DNA of 8,882 nucleotides from Bacteroidota bacterium (lineage in GTDB: Bacteria; Bacteroidota; Bacteroidia; Bacteroidales; UBA1556), in contig QMPB01000149.1 of NCBI GenBank assembly GCA_003648395.1, forward strand, positions 1-8,882, written 5' to 3'. Of this stretch, positions 1 to 6,614 are shown in pieces. The notes beneath the pieces were generated by a model. That model was given only the letters and a program-made list of their open reading frames with translations, was not told the DNA's origin and made no database searches. Every line of letters begins with the position of its first letter. Within the stretch, counting starts at the first letter, position 1. A program made the translations under genes and the position numbers.

Positions 1-294
1 TCAGTGGATAGATTTGGAAGTGTAATTACCAATAATAATATCATAAGCAAATTTGCAGAAAAGGGTGAGTATAAGGGTAATGGAGTGATAAATGGCGGAG
101 TATATATTATAAAAGAAGAATTTTTCGAGAAAGCAAAATTGCTAAGCAAATTTTCCATGGAAAAAGATGTTTTCGAAATACTACTTAATAATTTTGATTT
201 CTTTGGTTTCCCATTTTCTAACTATTTTATAGATATTGGAGTACCAGAAGATTATAAAAGAGCACAAAATGAATTTAAAGGATTTAAATACTAA
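1..294 (+). CDS. hddC: HddC-like heptose-1-phosphate guanylyltransferase, C-terminal part
   Basis: Partial: the reading frame is open from the first base, and only about the last 97 residues are present. The visible part fits the end of a COG1208-type sugar-phosphate nucleotidyltransferase. It has a 'GVINGGVYII' strand, then 'FSMEKDVFE', then the closing 'FIDIGVPEDYKRAQNEF' signature seen in D-glycero-D-manno-heptose 1-phosphate guanylyltransferases and close relatives. Such enzymes act in the cytoplasm and join a sugar 1-phosphate to a nucleotide. The N-terminal nucleotide-binding motif lies outside the window, so GTP use cannot be seen here. The heptose assignment rests on family resemblance and on the next gene, a GmhB-type heptose phosphatase that begins inside the 3' end of this one (26-base overlap), implying translational coupling. 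A mannose- or glucose-1-phosphate transferase is the main alternative. Confidence 0.8.
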   Translation, partial: SVDRFGSVITNNNIISKFAEKGEYKGNGVINGGVYIIKEEFFEKAKLLSKFSMEKDVFEILLNNFDFFGFPFSNYFIDIGVPEDYKRAQNEFKGFKY

Positions 295-811
295 AGACAA
301 TTGGTCGGTTTTTATTGATCGTGATGGCGTTATTAATCAGAGAATTATAGGTGATTATGTAAAACGAGTCGAAGATTTTCAGTTTATTAAGGGTTCAATT
401 AAAGCTATTGTACGATTCAGCAAACATTTCAAGCATATATTTATAGTTACCAATCAGCAGGGAATAGGCAAGGGTGAAATGACTGTTGAGGATTTGAAAG
501 AAATTCACTCTTATATGCTTTCTGAGATTGAAAAAGAGGGAGGAAGAGTGGACGCTGTTTATTTTTGCCCCGCTCTTAAAGACAGTGGTGATAAATGTCG
601 TAAACCCGAAATTGGAATGGCACTACAAGCCCAAAAGGACTTTTCTGAAGTAGATTTCTCAAAATCTATTATGATTGGCGATAGTTTAAGTGATATGGCA
701 TTTGGAAAAAATGCCGGAATGCAAACTATATTTATCGATGCACAAGATGAAGGTTTAAAGCCCGTAATTGCTGACGAGATTAGTTATCGATTGGCATATG
801 TTTTTAATTAA
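269..811 (+). CDS. gmhB: GmhB-like D-glycero-D-manno-heptose-1,7-bisphosphate 7-phosphatase
   Basis: HAD-superfamily phosphatase of 180 residues (E. coli GmhB has 191). It removes the 7-phosphate from heptose 1,7-bisphosphate in the cytoplasm. Visible motifs are the catalytic loop DRDGVIN (D17 nucleophile, D19 acid/base), motif II TNQ (61-63), RKP (111-113) and the Mg-binding GDSLSD loop (D138, D142). I chose the ATG at 269. A TTG at 236 would extend the protein by 11 residues, but they lie inside hddC and do not resemble the family. The zinc loop is reduced: where E. coli has C-x-H and C-x-C, this protein shows C100-P-A and D-K-C110, so two of four usual ligands are missing. Coupling to hddC suggests the alpha-anomer branch leading to GDP-heptose; that is inference. 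Histidinol-phosphatase activity is less likely given the context. Confidence 0.87.
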   Translation: MNLKDLNTKDNWSVFIDRDGVINQRIIGDYVKRVEDFQFIKGSIKAIVRFSKHFKHIFIVTNQQGIGKGEMTVEDLKEIHSYMLSEIEKEGGRVDAVYFCPALKDSGDKCRKPEIGMALQAQKDFSEVDFSKSIMIGDSLSDMAFGKNAGMQTIFIDAQDEGLKPVIADEISYRLAYVFN

Positions 812-835
812 GCAGAGCATAATGTTAATAATTAT

Positions 836-2212
836 CTAAACAAAAAGGCTCTTAAATACTTGTTCTAAGGTACTATGACCAATAATCTTTATTTTGTAAT
901 TTTTCTGATGAATTCCTTTTAAGCTATATTTAGAGATATGTATTTTTGCAAATCCTAATTTTTCTGCTTCACGAATTCTTTGTTCAGCATTATTTACACT
1001 TCTCACTTCTCCCGACAGCCCTACTTCTGCAGCAAAACACACATTATCTTCAATGGGAGTGTCATAATTTGATGATAGAATAGCTGTAATAACTGCCAAA
1101 TCAATTGCTGGGTCATCTACTTTTATTCCTCCAGCAATACTAAGAAAAACATCTTTAGTACTTAGTTTAAACCCGGCTTTTTTCTCTAAAACAGCCAAAA
1201 GCATATTTAATCTACGAGTGTCAAATCCCATAGCGCTACGTTGGGGAGTTCCATAAACAGCTGTTGACGCAAGAGCCTGAACTTCAATAAGCATAGCTCT
1301 TCCACCCTCCATGGTTGCAGCGATAGCTACCCCGCTACTTTGTTCCTCACGTTGCGAAATAAGAATTTCTGATGGATTAGAAACTTCACGCATTCCATTG
1401 GATAGCATTTCGTAAATTCCTAACTCAGATGTGGAGCCAAAACGATTTTTTAAAGAACGTAGAATTCTATATCCATAATTTCTATCTCCTTCAAACTGTA
1501 GAACCGTATCTACCATATGCTCTAAAAGCTTAGGCCCTGCAATACTTCCATCTTTGGTTATATGACCAACAATAAAAACTGGTATATGGCTTTCTTTAGC
1601 AAAACGCTGAAGCTCAGCAGTGGTTTCTCTAATCTGAGTTATACTACCAGCAGTATTATCAATACGCTCCGATTGCAATGTTTGTATAGAATCTATCACT
1701 AATATATCAATATCATCCATATTAGCAATATGATGGAAAATGTTCTCTGTTCGAGTTTCATTTAAAATATAACAATGCTCATTTTCTATACCAATTCTAT
1801 CAGCGCGCATTCGTATTTGCTGCTCACTCTCTTCTCCTGATATATATAAAATCTTAAGGTTTTTTGCTTTTATTGCTACTTGTAAAAGTAAAGTAGATTT
1901 ACCAATACCAGGTTCGCCACCTATTAAAACAAGACTTCCACGCACAAGACCACCTCCCAATACTCTATTGAGCTCCTGATTGTGCATATCTATTCTGTTT
2001 TCCCTTGTTTGCTGAAGTTTGTGAATAGGCTGAGGTTTTCTTTTAGTAGTTTTTAGTTCTTCTTTCTGCCATTTAGGACTGGTTTCTACTCTAATGGTTT
2101 CCTCTACAATGGTGTTCCATTCGCCACAAGCAGAGCATTTCCCCATCCATTTAGAATACTCATTTCCGCAACTCTTACAAAAAAAACTGGTTTTACTCTT
2201 AACTTTAGCCAT
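836..2212 (-). CDS. radA: DNA repair protein RadA (Sms)
   Basis: Full-length RadA/Sms of 458 residues, the usual family size. RadA is a cytoplasmic RecA-like ATPase that helps process recombination intermediates, acting as a DnaB-type helicase in branch migration. Domains in order: an N-terminal C4 zinc finger (C12, C15, C26, C29); a RecA-like core with Walker A GEPGIGKST (99-107) and Walker B ILVIDS (170-175); the RadA-specific KNRFGS motif (255-260); and a Lon-protease-like C-terminal domain from about 290 to the end, with the conserved 'AGGIKVDDPAIDLAV' segment. In known RadA this domain is a scaffold and not an active protease. The ATG at 2212 places the zinc finger at the normal distance from the N-terminus. 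The gene converges on gmhB with only 24 bases between stop codons. No frameshift or missing motif is seen. Confidence 0.97.
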   Translation of the reverse strand: MAKVKSKTSFFCKSCGNEYSKWMGKCSACGEWNTIVEETIRVETSPKWQKEELKTTKRKPQPIHKLQQTRENRIDMHNQELNRVLGGGLVRGSLVLIGGEPGIGKSTLLLQVAIKAKNLKILYISGEESEQQIRMRADRIGIENEHCYILNETRTENIFHHIANMDDIDILVIDSIQTLQSERIDNTAGSITQIRETTAELQRFAKESHIPVFIVGHITKDGSIAGPKLLEHMVDTVLQFEGDRNYGYRILRSLKNRFGSTSELGIYEMLSNGMREVSNPSEILISQREEQSSGVAIAATMEGGRAMLIEVQALASTAVYGTPQRSAMGFDTRRLNMLLAVLEKKAGFKLSTKDVFLSIAGGIKVDDPAIDLAVITAILSSNYDTPIEDNVCFAAEVGLSGEVRSVNNAEQRIREAEKLGFAKIHISKYSLKGIHQKNYKIKIIGHSTLEQVFKSLFV

Positions 2213-2229
2213 TGGTATAATAATTTTAG

Positions 2230-2237
2230 CGAAGGTA
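2230..2237 (-). promoter_or_regulatory. Weak candidate -7 element upstream of radA
   Basis: On the - strand this reads TACCTTCG, one mismatch from the Bacteroidota -7 consensus TAnnTTTG, 17 bases before the radA ATG. No TTG-type -33 element lies at the expected distance, and the implied leader would be very short. It is a possible radA promoter, much weaker than the three full matches elsewhere in the window. Confidence 0.25.
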
Positions 2238-2271
2238 TGAATTTTTAGAACTTAAAGAATAATATAGAATG

Positions 2272-2296
2272 AAAGAATCAATAATTTTGATTCTTT
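2272..2296 (-). terminator. Candidate hairpin after the EnvC-like gene
   Basis: A perfect 10-base inverted repeat (AAAGAATCAA and TTGATTCTTT) with a 5-base loop starts 14 bases after the stop codon of the EnvC-like gene, in the radA upstream region. The arms contain only two G-C pairs, and the following - strand sequence is T-rich but not a clean T run, so as an intrinsic terminator it would be weak. It could instead be an operator-like palindrome for radA. Confidence 0.35.
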
Positions 2297-2310
2297 ATGG
2301 AGTGGATAAT

Positions 2311-3534
2311 TTATCTTTTAAGTAGCCACTTAATAGGATCTAGAGGCACTTTACCTTTACGTACTTCAAAGTGAAGAATGGTTTCTTCAGTATTAGGGTC
2401 AGTCCATACAGAACCAAGCTTTTCATTAAGTTTCACCACTTGCCCTTCTTGTACATAAACATCGTTTATATTGCTATAAATAGTAAAATAATTTCCATGC
2501 TTTACCATTATCACCTTATAATAGCGTGGCATCACAAAAATTCGAGTTACTTTTCCCTCAAAAATTGCATTTACAGTTGTTCCTTTTTCACAACGGAAAT
2601 CTGTACCTGAGTTATTTACGATAATTCCTGGCATATCAGGATGACGGTGCTTACCAAATTTGCTAACAATATTTGCTCGTCTTGTGGGCCATGGAAGTTT
2701 ACCAGCATTGGAAACAAAATCTTTTTGTAAAGCTACTTCCATTGGTGTTAAAGGAATATTAGACCCATCAGGAGATTTTTTGCGAAGCTCCTCTTCAATA
2801 ATTTTTCGAATTTTATTATTTAAAGCAGCCCATTCTTTCTGTTGGTTTTTTAGTTGCTGGCGCAAATCTTTTTCTTCTTTCTGAAGCTGACTAATGGCAT
2901 GCTGTTTTCTGTTTTTATCTTTTTCTAGCTCTGTAGTTTCCACCTCTTTACTTATTAGCAAATTTAAGCGTTCTTCTTTTTGCATTTCCAATAAGGAAAT
3001 CTCATTTTGCAGATTCACTTTGGTTTGCACTATTTCTTTTGCCTTAAGCCTACGGTATTCATTATATTCTTTTAAATAACGCATACGACGCATGGCCTGA
3101 TAAAAATCCTTGCTGGCAAATAAGAACATCCATTGGTCAAAGTTGTTTCTGCTTTTATACGACTGATATATTAATTGAGCATACTCTTCCTTTAGATCAT
3201 TTAATTGACTCTCTAGTTCCTTTACGTCCTTCTTATTCTCTTTTATTTGCCTGTTAATCAATGTAATCTCATTTCCATAAGAATTGATTAGTCGCTTTCG
3301 CTCTTTTACTTGGTCGCGGAGCAAGCTTAACTGGTTTAAGGAAGTTTGTTTCTTATTTTTTGTTTCTTTTATTAGCTGCCTAGTATAATTAATCTTTCTA
3401 GTTATCCTTTTCTGCTGCGATTGTAATTGTTTTTTAGTCTTGTTTTTGTTTTGAGAATACACAATAGTACTTGTTCCCAAAAAGCTTAGGAATAATGTAA
3501 GTATAAGTAATTTGCGCAATATGTTTTTATACAC
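2311..3534 (-). CDS. EnvC-like murein hydrolase activator (coiled coil plus degenerate LytM/M23 domain)
   Basis: Exported protein of about 407 residues with three parts: a signal peptide (about 1-27, ending VYS-Q); a long, highly charged coiled coil (about 28-245) rich in K, E, Q and R; and a C-terminal LytM/M23 domain (about 278-407). The LytM domain has lost metal and catalytic residues. The first His of H-xxx-D is N308 (D312 kept), the His of the usual Y-A-H-L is N355, and the first His of H-x-H is I386 (H388 kept). In the EnvC/NlpD family this pattern marks activators of cell-wall amidases at the division site, not peptidases. No ATG lies near the N-terminus. GTG at 3534 is chosen; TTG at 3540 or 3519 are alternatives that also leave a usable signal peptide. 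It follows the DUF4292 lipoprotein gene by about 120 bases and may share its transcript. Confidence 0.88.
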   Translation of the reverse strand: MYKNILRKLLILTLFLSFLGTSTIVYSQNKNKTKKQLQSQQKRITRKINYTRQLIKETKNKKQTSLNQLSLLRDQVKERKRLINSYGNEITLINRQIKENKKDVKELESQLNDLKEEYAQLIYQSYKSRNNFDQWMFLFASKDFYQAMRRMRYLKEYNEYRRLKAKEIVQTKVNLQNEISLLEMQKEERLNLLISKEVETTELEKDKNRKQHAISQLQKEEKDLRQQLKNQQKEWAALNNKIRKIIEEELRKKSPDGSNIPLTPMEVALQKDFVSNAGKLPWPTRRANIVSKFGKHRHPDMPGIIVNNSGTDFRCEKGTTVNAIFEGKVTRIFVMPRYYKVIMVKHGNYFTIYSNINDVYVQEGQVVKLNEKLGSVWTDPNTEETILHFEVRKGKVPLDPIKWLLKR

Positions 3535-3586
3535 AATCAAAATAATTAGAAGTGGTAATATTAATGCTAATTTATAACGTCTTCTT

Positions 3587-3595
3587 CAAAGGATA
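3587..3595 (-). promoter_or_regulatory. Imperfect -7-like element before the EnvC-like gene
   Basis: The - strand reads TATCCTTTG, which is the Bacteroidota TAnnTTTG box with one extra base between TA and TTTG. It sits about 52 bases before the GTG start, in the 123-base gap after the DUF4292 gene. It might give the EnvC-like gene its own promoter, but the spacing defect makes this doubtful. Confidence 0.18.
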
Positions 3596-3657
3596 ATTGT
3601 AAATATGTTTTATTATTAAAAGAAGATTGTTAATTATATTAAGGCCGATAGGTTGCT

Positions 3658-4482
3658 TTATCGATCTTCTATTTTTACTTCCGTATACTTTTTAGATACT
3701 TTAAAAGGAAAGCGTACTTTTTCATCAATAAGTATTTTAGAAAAGTTGAATTCTATAAATGTTTTATTATCCTCCTTGTATTTTATTATCATATTATGAG
3801 GAAACAGTTGATTATTAACTAATTGAAAATTATTATAATTAATTCTTAAAACAGTTTTATCATTTCCCACAACCTTTACTGTTTGCTTATCAATTTTATA
3901 AGTCTGTTTATCTACTAATATGTTTTGTACCAATATTTTGGAATTATCTTCATATTCTATGCTTTGCTTTTTTAGTTTTCTTCTAGATATTGTACTCAGT
4001 TGATACTTATTGCCTTTATCATTAAGCTTAAAAACACTTGTTTCATAATAAGGGAAATCATTTCCCAATAATACTGATTGCAGCATTTCAAAATCTACAT
4101 CTACACCAATTCTTTTACGAAGAAACTCGGTACTAGATTTAATATAAGTTTTTTCTATTCTATTGATAAATGTAAAAGAATCTGGTTTCACCTCTATTCT
4201 AAATACTTCAATATTCATTATTGCAGTAATACTTATCCAAATTAGACTATCCTTACGAATACGTATTTGGCCAGTAAATATCTGCTTATCGTCGGGATTA
4301 TGATATGCCCCCTTAAATTTACCATTAAACCATTCAGAATTAAACTGATGGTTATTCATAAGCTTGTATACTGAGTCTACTTCTGTTTGAGTATTAATAA
4401 CCGTTGCTTCCACAGCTTTATTTCTACTACAAGAAGCAAAGAACAGACTTATTATGATAAAAAGTAAAAAATATCTTTTCAT
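3658..4482 (-). CDS. DUF4292-family lipoprotein (LolB-like candidate)
   Basis: Lipoprotein of 274 residues. The signal peptide ends in a lipobox, F-A-S-C, with acylated C18; the residues after it (S-R-N-K) lack the acidic surface-export signal known from some Bacteroidota, so a periplasm-facing outer-membrane location is inferred. The body looks beta-rich and carries the family pattern 'IRIRKDSLIWISIT' near 74-87, followed by 'EVFRIEVKPDSFTFINR', which I recognise as DUF4292. Short amphipathic strands behind a lipid anchor resemble LolB-type lipid-binding barrels, so a role in carrying or receiving lipoproteins or lipids is possible but is inference. The start ATG lies 4 bases after the stop codon of the TPR lipoprotein gene, so the two are almost certainly co-transcribed, and the EnvC-like gene follows. 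No enzymatic motif is visible. Confidence 0.82.
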   Translation of the reverse strand: MKRYFLLFIIISLFFASCSRNKAVEATVINTQTEVDSVYKLMNNHQFNSEWFNGKFKGAYHNPDDKQIFTGQIRIRKDSLIWISITAIMNIEVFRIEVKPDSFTFINRIEKTYIKSSTEFLRKRIGVDVDFEMLQSVLLGNDFPYYETSVFKLNDKGNKYQLSTISRRKLKKQSIEYEDNSKILVQNILVDKQTYKIDKQTVKVVGNDKTVLRINYNNFQLVNNQLFPHNMIIKYKEDNKTFIEFNFSKILIDEKVRFPFKVSKKYTEVKIEDR

Positions 4483-4486
4483 TATA

Positions 4487-6097
4487 CTATTGTTTATTTA
4501 TCTCCATATCAAGGAGTTGAAATTTTTTATTGTCTGGGTATTTTTCCATTGCTTGCTTTACCCATTTATTGGCCTCAATGTTTTGACCATCTTTATAAAG
4601 GCAAAAGGCATAAATGTAAACATATCTAGGGTTTTTGCTATTAAGCTCAAGAGCCGATTTTGATATACTTATTGCTTTTGATGTATTTACTTTATTCAAC
4701 GCTAAGTAGTACGCATAATCAATCTGAATATCTGTATTCTCGGGGTCAAGTTTTATTGCAGTTTTATAATTAGCAACACCATTATCAATTTCTCCTAAGT
4801 GCATTTCGGCCTTAGCTCTTAATGCTAAAAGCAACGATTTTTCATCACTTTTATAGATAAAATTATCACCAACTATTGCCATCTGTTTCACCTTTTTCCA
4901 GTTTCCCTTATCCGCATTTGCTACCCCATTATAAAAGTATAAACTTGCTTGTTGGGGAAATAATTTTAATGCCCTATCGCTATAGTTAAGTAGGGCTTCA
5001 GTATTTGCTAGCTTGTTTTCTGTAATAAGAAGCTGTTCCCAGATAACAAATCTACTACTATCAATTTCTAAAATCCTCTTTAAGTAGATTATAGCCTCTT
5101 CGGCATTATCTTGTGAGGTATTATAATCGGCATTTAAAGCTAATATTTTAGGCTCGTTAGAGTTTATAGAAGTTGCAATAGATAATAATTCTTCAAAAAG
5201 AGGCTCGATTTTTTTATCAATCTCTGCAACCTCTTTAAAATGAAGTAGAACCTTCATCTTAGAATCAACATTAAGGCTTGGTGAGCTCATTCCTAGCTTA
5301 ATTTCCTCATAAGATTTTTCATCAAGACCTTTTGCCACATAATAATCTGCTAAAGCAAAATGAACGTAACCATCGTTAGGGTCTATTGCAAGTATTTTTT
5401 GATAATACTTCATTGCCTCATCAGTGTTGCCTTCATTTAGATACAACTCCGCTACCATACCGTAGTATTCTTTCTCCTGTGGATTATGTTCTATTAATTG
5501 CTGAATTACAATTATTGCTTTTTTATACTCTCCTTTGCTTAAATATATTTGTTTTTTTTGCTCTAAAACACCTTTTTCATATCCAAATCTCTTAAGAATT
5601 TCATCATAAGTTTTGCTTGCATTCTTGGTGTCTTTATTATGAATGTATAGGTTGGCTCTTTGATAATAGTAATTCTTATTATCAGGATGTAAGGCTATTA
5701 ATTCCTTATTAATTTCTAATGCTGCAGAATAATCCTTCTGATCTTTATATAATCGTATTAGGAATTCTTTATACCATGTGTTTTTATCATCTATTTCTAT
5801 GGCTGCAATTATATAGCCTTTAGATTTTTCGGGGTTTTGATATTCGTATATTCTTGCCAATTCATAATATGAAGCATCATGATTTGGGTTTTGCTTTATG
5901 CAATTCTCAAAACCATCAACAGCACTGCTCCTATTTCCTTTTAATAGAGCTCGCTTTGCAGATAAAAAAGTATTGGTAATAGCATGATTATCAATAGTTG
6001 CTACAGACTTTTCTTTATTAGGTTTTGTAGAACTACAACTAGATAATATTAAGATTAATACTAATAATCCAAATGTTTTAATGATATATTTAAGCAT
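4487..6097 (-). CDS. Tetratricopeptide-repeat lipoprotein
   Basis: About 536 residues: a lipoprotein signal peptide (MLKYIIKTF, a hydrophobic run, lipobox L-S-S-C with C21) followed by TPR repeats over nearly the whole length. Repeat hallmarks recur, such as 'A-Y-Y-L', 'P-x-x' turns and 'EYYGMVAELYLNEGNTDEAMKYYQ'-type helices; I estimate ten or more repeats. TPR arrays are protein-binding scaffolds, so this is probably an assembly or adaptor factor on the periplasmic face of the outer membrane. Upstream in-frame starts exist at 6109 (ATG) and 6124 (TTG). I prefer ATG 6097 because a full -7 promoter box ends 24 bases before it, matching the spacing at two neighbouring genes, and because the signal peptide is then standard. 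It is the first gene of the pair with DUF4292. The binding partner is unknown. Confidence 0.87.
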   Translation of the reverse strand: MLKYIIKTFGLLVLILILSSCSSTKPNKEKSVATIDNHAITNTFLSAKRALLKGNRSSAVDGFENCIKQNPNHDASYYELARIYEYQNPEKSKGYIIAAIEIDDKNTWYKEFLIRLYKDQKDYSAALEINKELIALHPDNKNYYYQRANLYIHNKDTKNASKTYDEILKRFGYEKGVLEQKKQIYLSKGEYKKAIIVIQQLIEHNPQEKEYYGMVAELYLNEGNTDEAMKYYQKILAIDPNDGYVHFALADYYVAKGLDEKSYEEIKLGMSSPSLNVDSKMKVLLHFKEVAEIDKKIEPLFEELLSIATSINSNEPKILALNADYNTSQDNAEEAIIYLKRILEIDSSRFVIWEQLLITENKLANTEALLNYSDRALKLFPQQASLYFYNGVANADKGNWKKVKQMAIVGDNFIYKSDEKSLLLALRAKAEMHLGEIDNGVANYKTAIKLDPENTDIQIDYAYYLALNKVNTSKAISISKSALELNSKNPRYVYIYAFCLYKDGQNIEANKWVKQAMEKYPDNKKFQLLDMEINKQ

Positions 6098-6121
6098 CAA
6101 TTTATTCATAAATTTGAAAGG

Positions 6122-6129
6122 CAAAGGTA
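6122..6129 (-). promoter_or_regulatory. Bacteroidota -7 promoter element for the TPR gene
   Basis: The - strand reads TACCTTTG, a full match to TAnnTTTG, in the short gap after the thioredoxin gene. It ends 24 bases before the ATG at 6097 but only 12 before the ATG at 6109, and overlaps the TTG at 6124, so it argues for the 6097 start. No clear TTTG -33 element is seen at the usual distance. Confidence 0.55.
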
Positions 6130-6143
6130 AAATAAAAAGAGCT

Positions 6144-6566
6144 TTATTTGTAGCTATCTATGGCTTTCTCTAAAGCTTTCTTGTTTTTTAATCCCACTAA
6201 TCTACCAGCCTCTTTACCACTTTTAAAAATAACTATTGTAGGTATATTCATAATTCCCAGTTGCTTAGCTATTTTAGGATTTTTCTCCACATCACACTTT
6301 CCAATTTTCACATTCTTATCTTCATTATCTTCTGCCAATTGGCTTACAATAGGTCCCTGAATCTTACATGGCTGACACCATTCCGCCCAAAAATCAATAA
6401 GTACAATTCCGTTTTTTATCTGGTGGGTAAAGTTTTTATCCGTAAATCTTGCTAGTTTTTCACTTTCAGGAGTATCAATACCCGACATAAATGAACGATA
6501 ACGCTGAATCATAAAAATTACGATTACAGCAACAACAATAATAATTATATACCAATAGTAAGCCAT
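6144..6566 (-). CDS. Membrane-anchored thioredoxin-like protein
   Basis: Protein of 140 residues with one N-terminal transmembrane segment (about 5-20) and a complete thioredoxin fold (about 38-140). The redox motif is W63-C-Q-P-C67, with Q in place of the usual G, and the cis-proline is in 'NIPT' (P109). It should reduce or exchange disulfides in partner proteins. The charge pattern is telling: there is no charge before the membrane segment and an 'QRYR' basic stretch right after it. By the positive-inside rule this puts the thioredoxin domain on the cytoplasmic side, unlike the exported TlpA/ResA type. An extra cysteine, C91, lies in 'KCDVE', where many thioredoxins have V. The gene appears to have its own promoter and lies 46 bases before the preferred TPR-gene start. 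Its physiological target is unknown. Confidence 0.9.
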   Translation of the reverse strand: MAYYWYIIIIVVAVIVIFMIQRYRSFMSGIDTPESEKLARFTDKNFTHQIKNGIVLIDFWAEWCQPCKIQGPIVSQLAEDNEDKNVKIGKCDVEKNPKIAKQLGIMNIPTIVIFKSGKEAGRLVGLKNKKALEKAIDSYK

Positions 6567-6595
6567 TGTCTAATTTTTTAAATTTTAATAAAGCA

Positions 6596-6603
6596 CAAAA
6601 GTA
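6596..6603 (-). promoter_or_regulatory. Bacteroidota -7 promoter element for the thioredoxin gene
   Basis: The - strand reads TACTTTTG, a full match to TAnnTTTG, 29 bases before the thioredoxin ATG and just after the stop codon of the endonuclease-family gene. The leader after it is A/T-rich, as is common for ribosome binding in this phylum, with no Shine-Dalgarno motif. No clear -33 element is seen. Confidence 0.55.
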
Positions 6604-6614
6604 TGATATTATTC

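Noticed and set aside
236..268. Upstream TTG extension of gmhB
   Set aside because: The extra residues come from the hddC coding region read in another frame, and the ATG at 269 gives the usual short N-terminus before the catalytic loop.
814..852. AGAGC/GCTCT and ATAAT/ATTAT pairs as a bidirectional terminator between gmhB and radA
   Set aside because: The arms are only 5 bases, the outer loop is 29 bases and neither side has a proper T run, so chance is a sufficient explanation.
2371..3079. Open frames on the + strand opposite the EnvC-like gene
   Set aside because: They lie antisense to a well-supported gene, have cysteine/serine/phenylalanine-rich low-quality translations and no recognisable domain; they are by-products of the lysine- and glutamate-rich coiled coil.
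3621..3670. AGAAGAT/ATCTTCT inverted pair around the end of the DUF4292 gene
   Set aside because: Seven-base arms separated by 36 bases, with one arm inside the coding region; not convincing as a terminator or operator.
4454..6455. Short + strand open frames opposite the DUF4292, TPR and thioredoxin genes
   Set aside because: All are antisense to strong coding regions, show no family resemblance and have no promoter or ribosome-site support.
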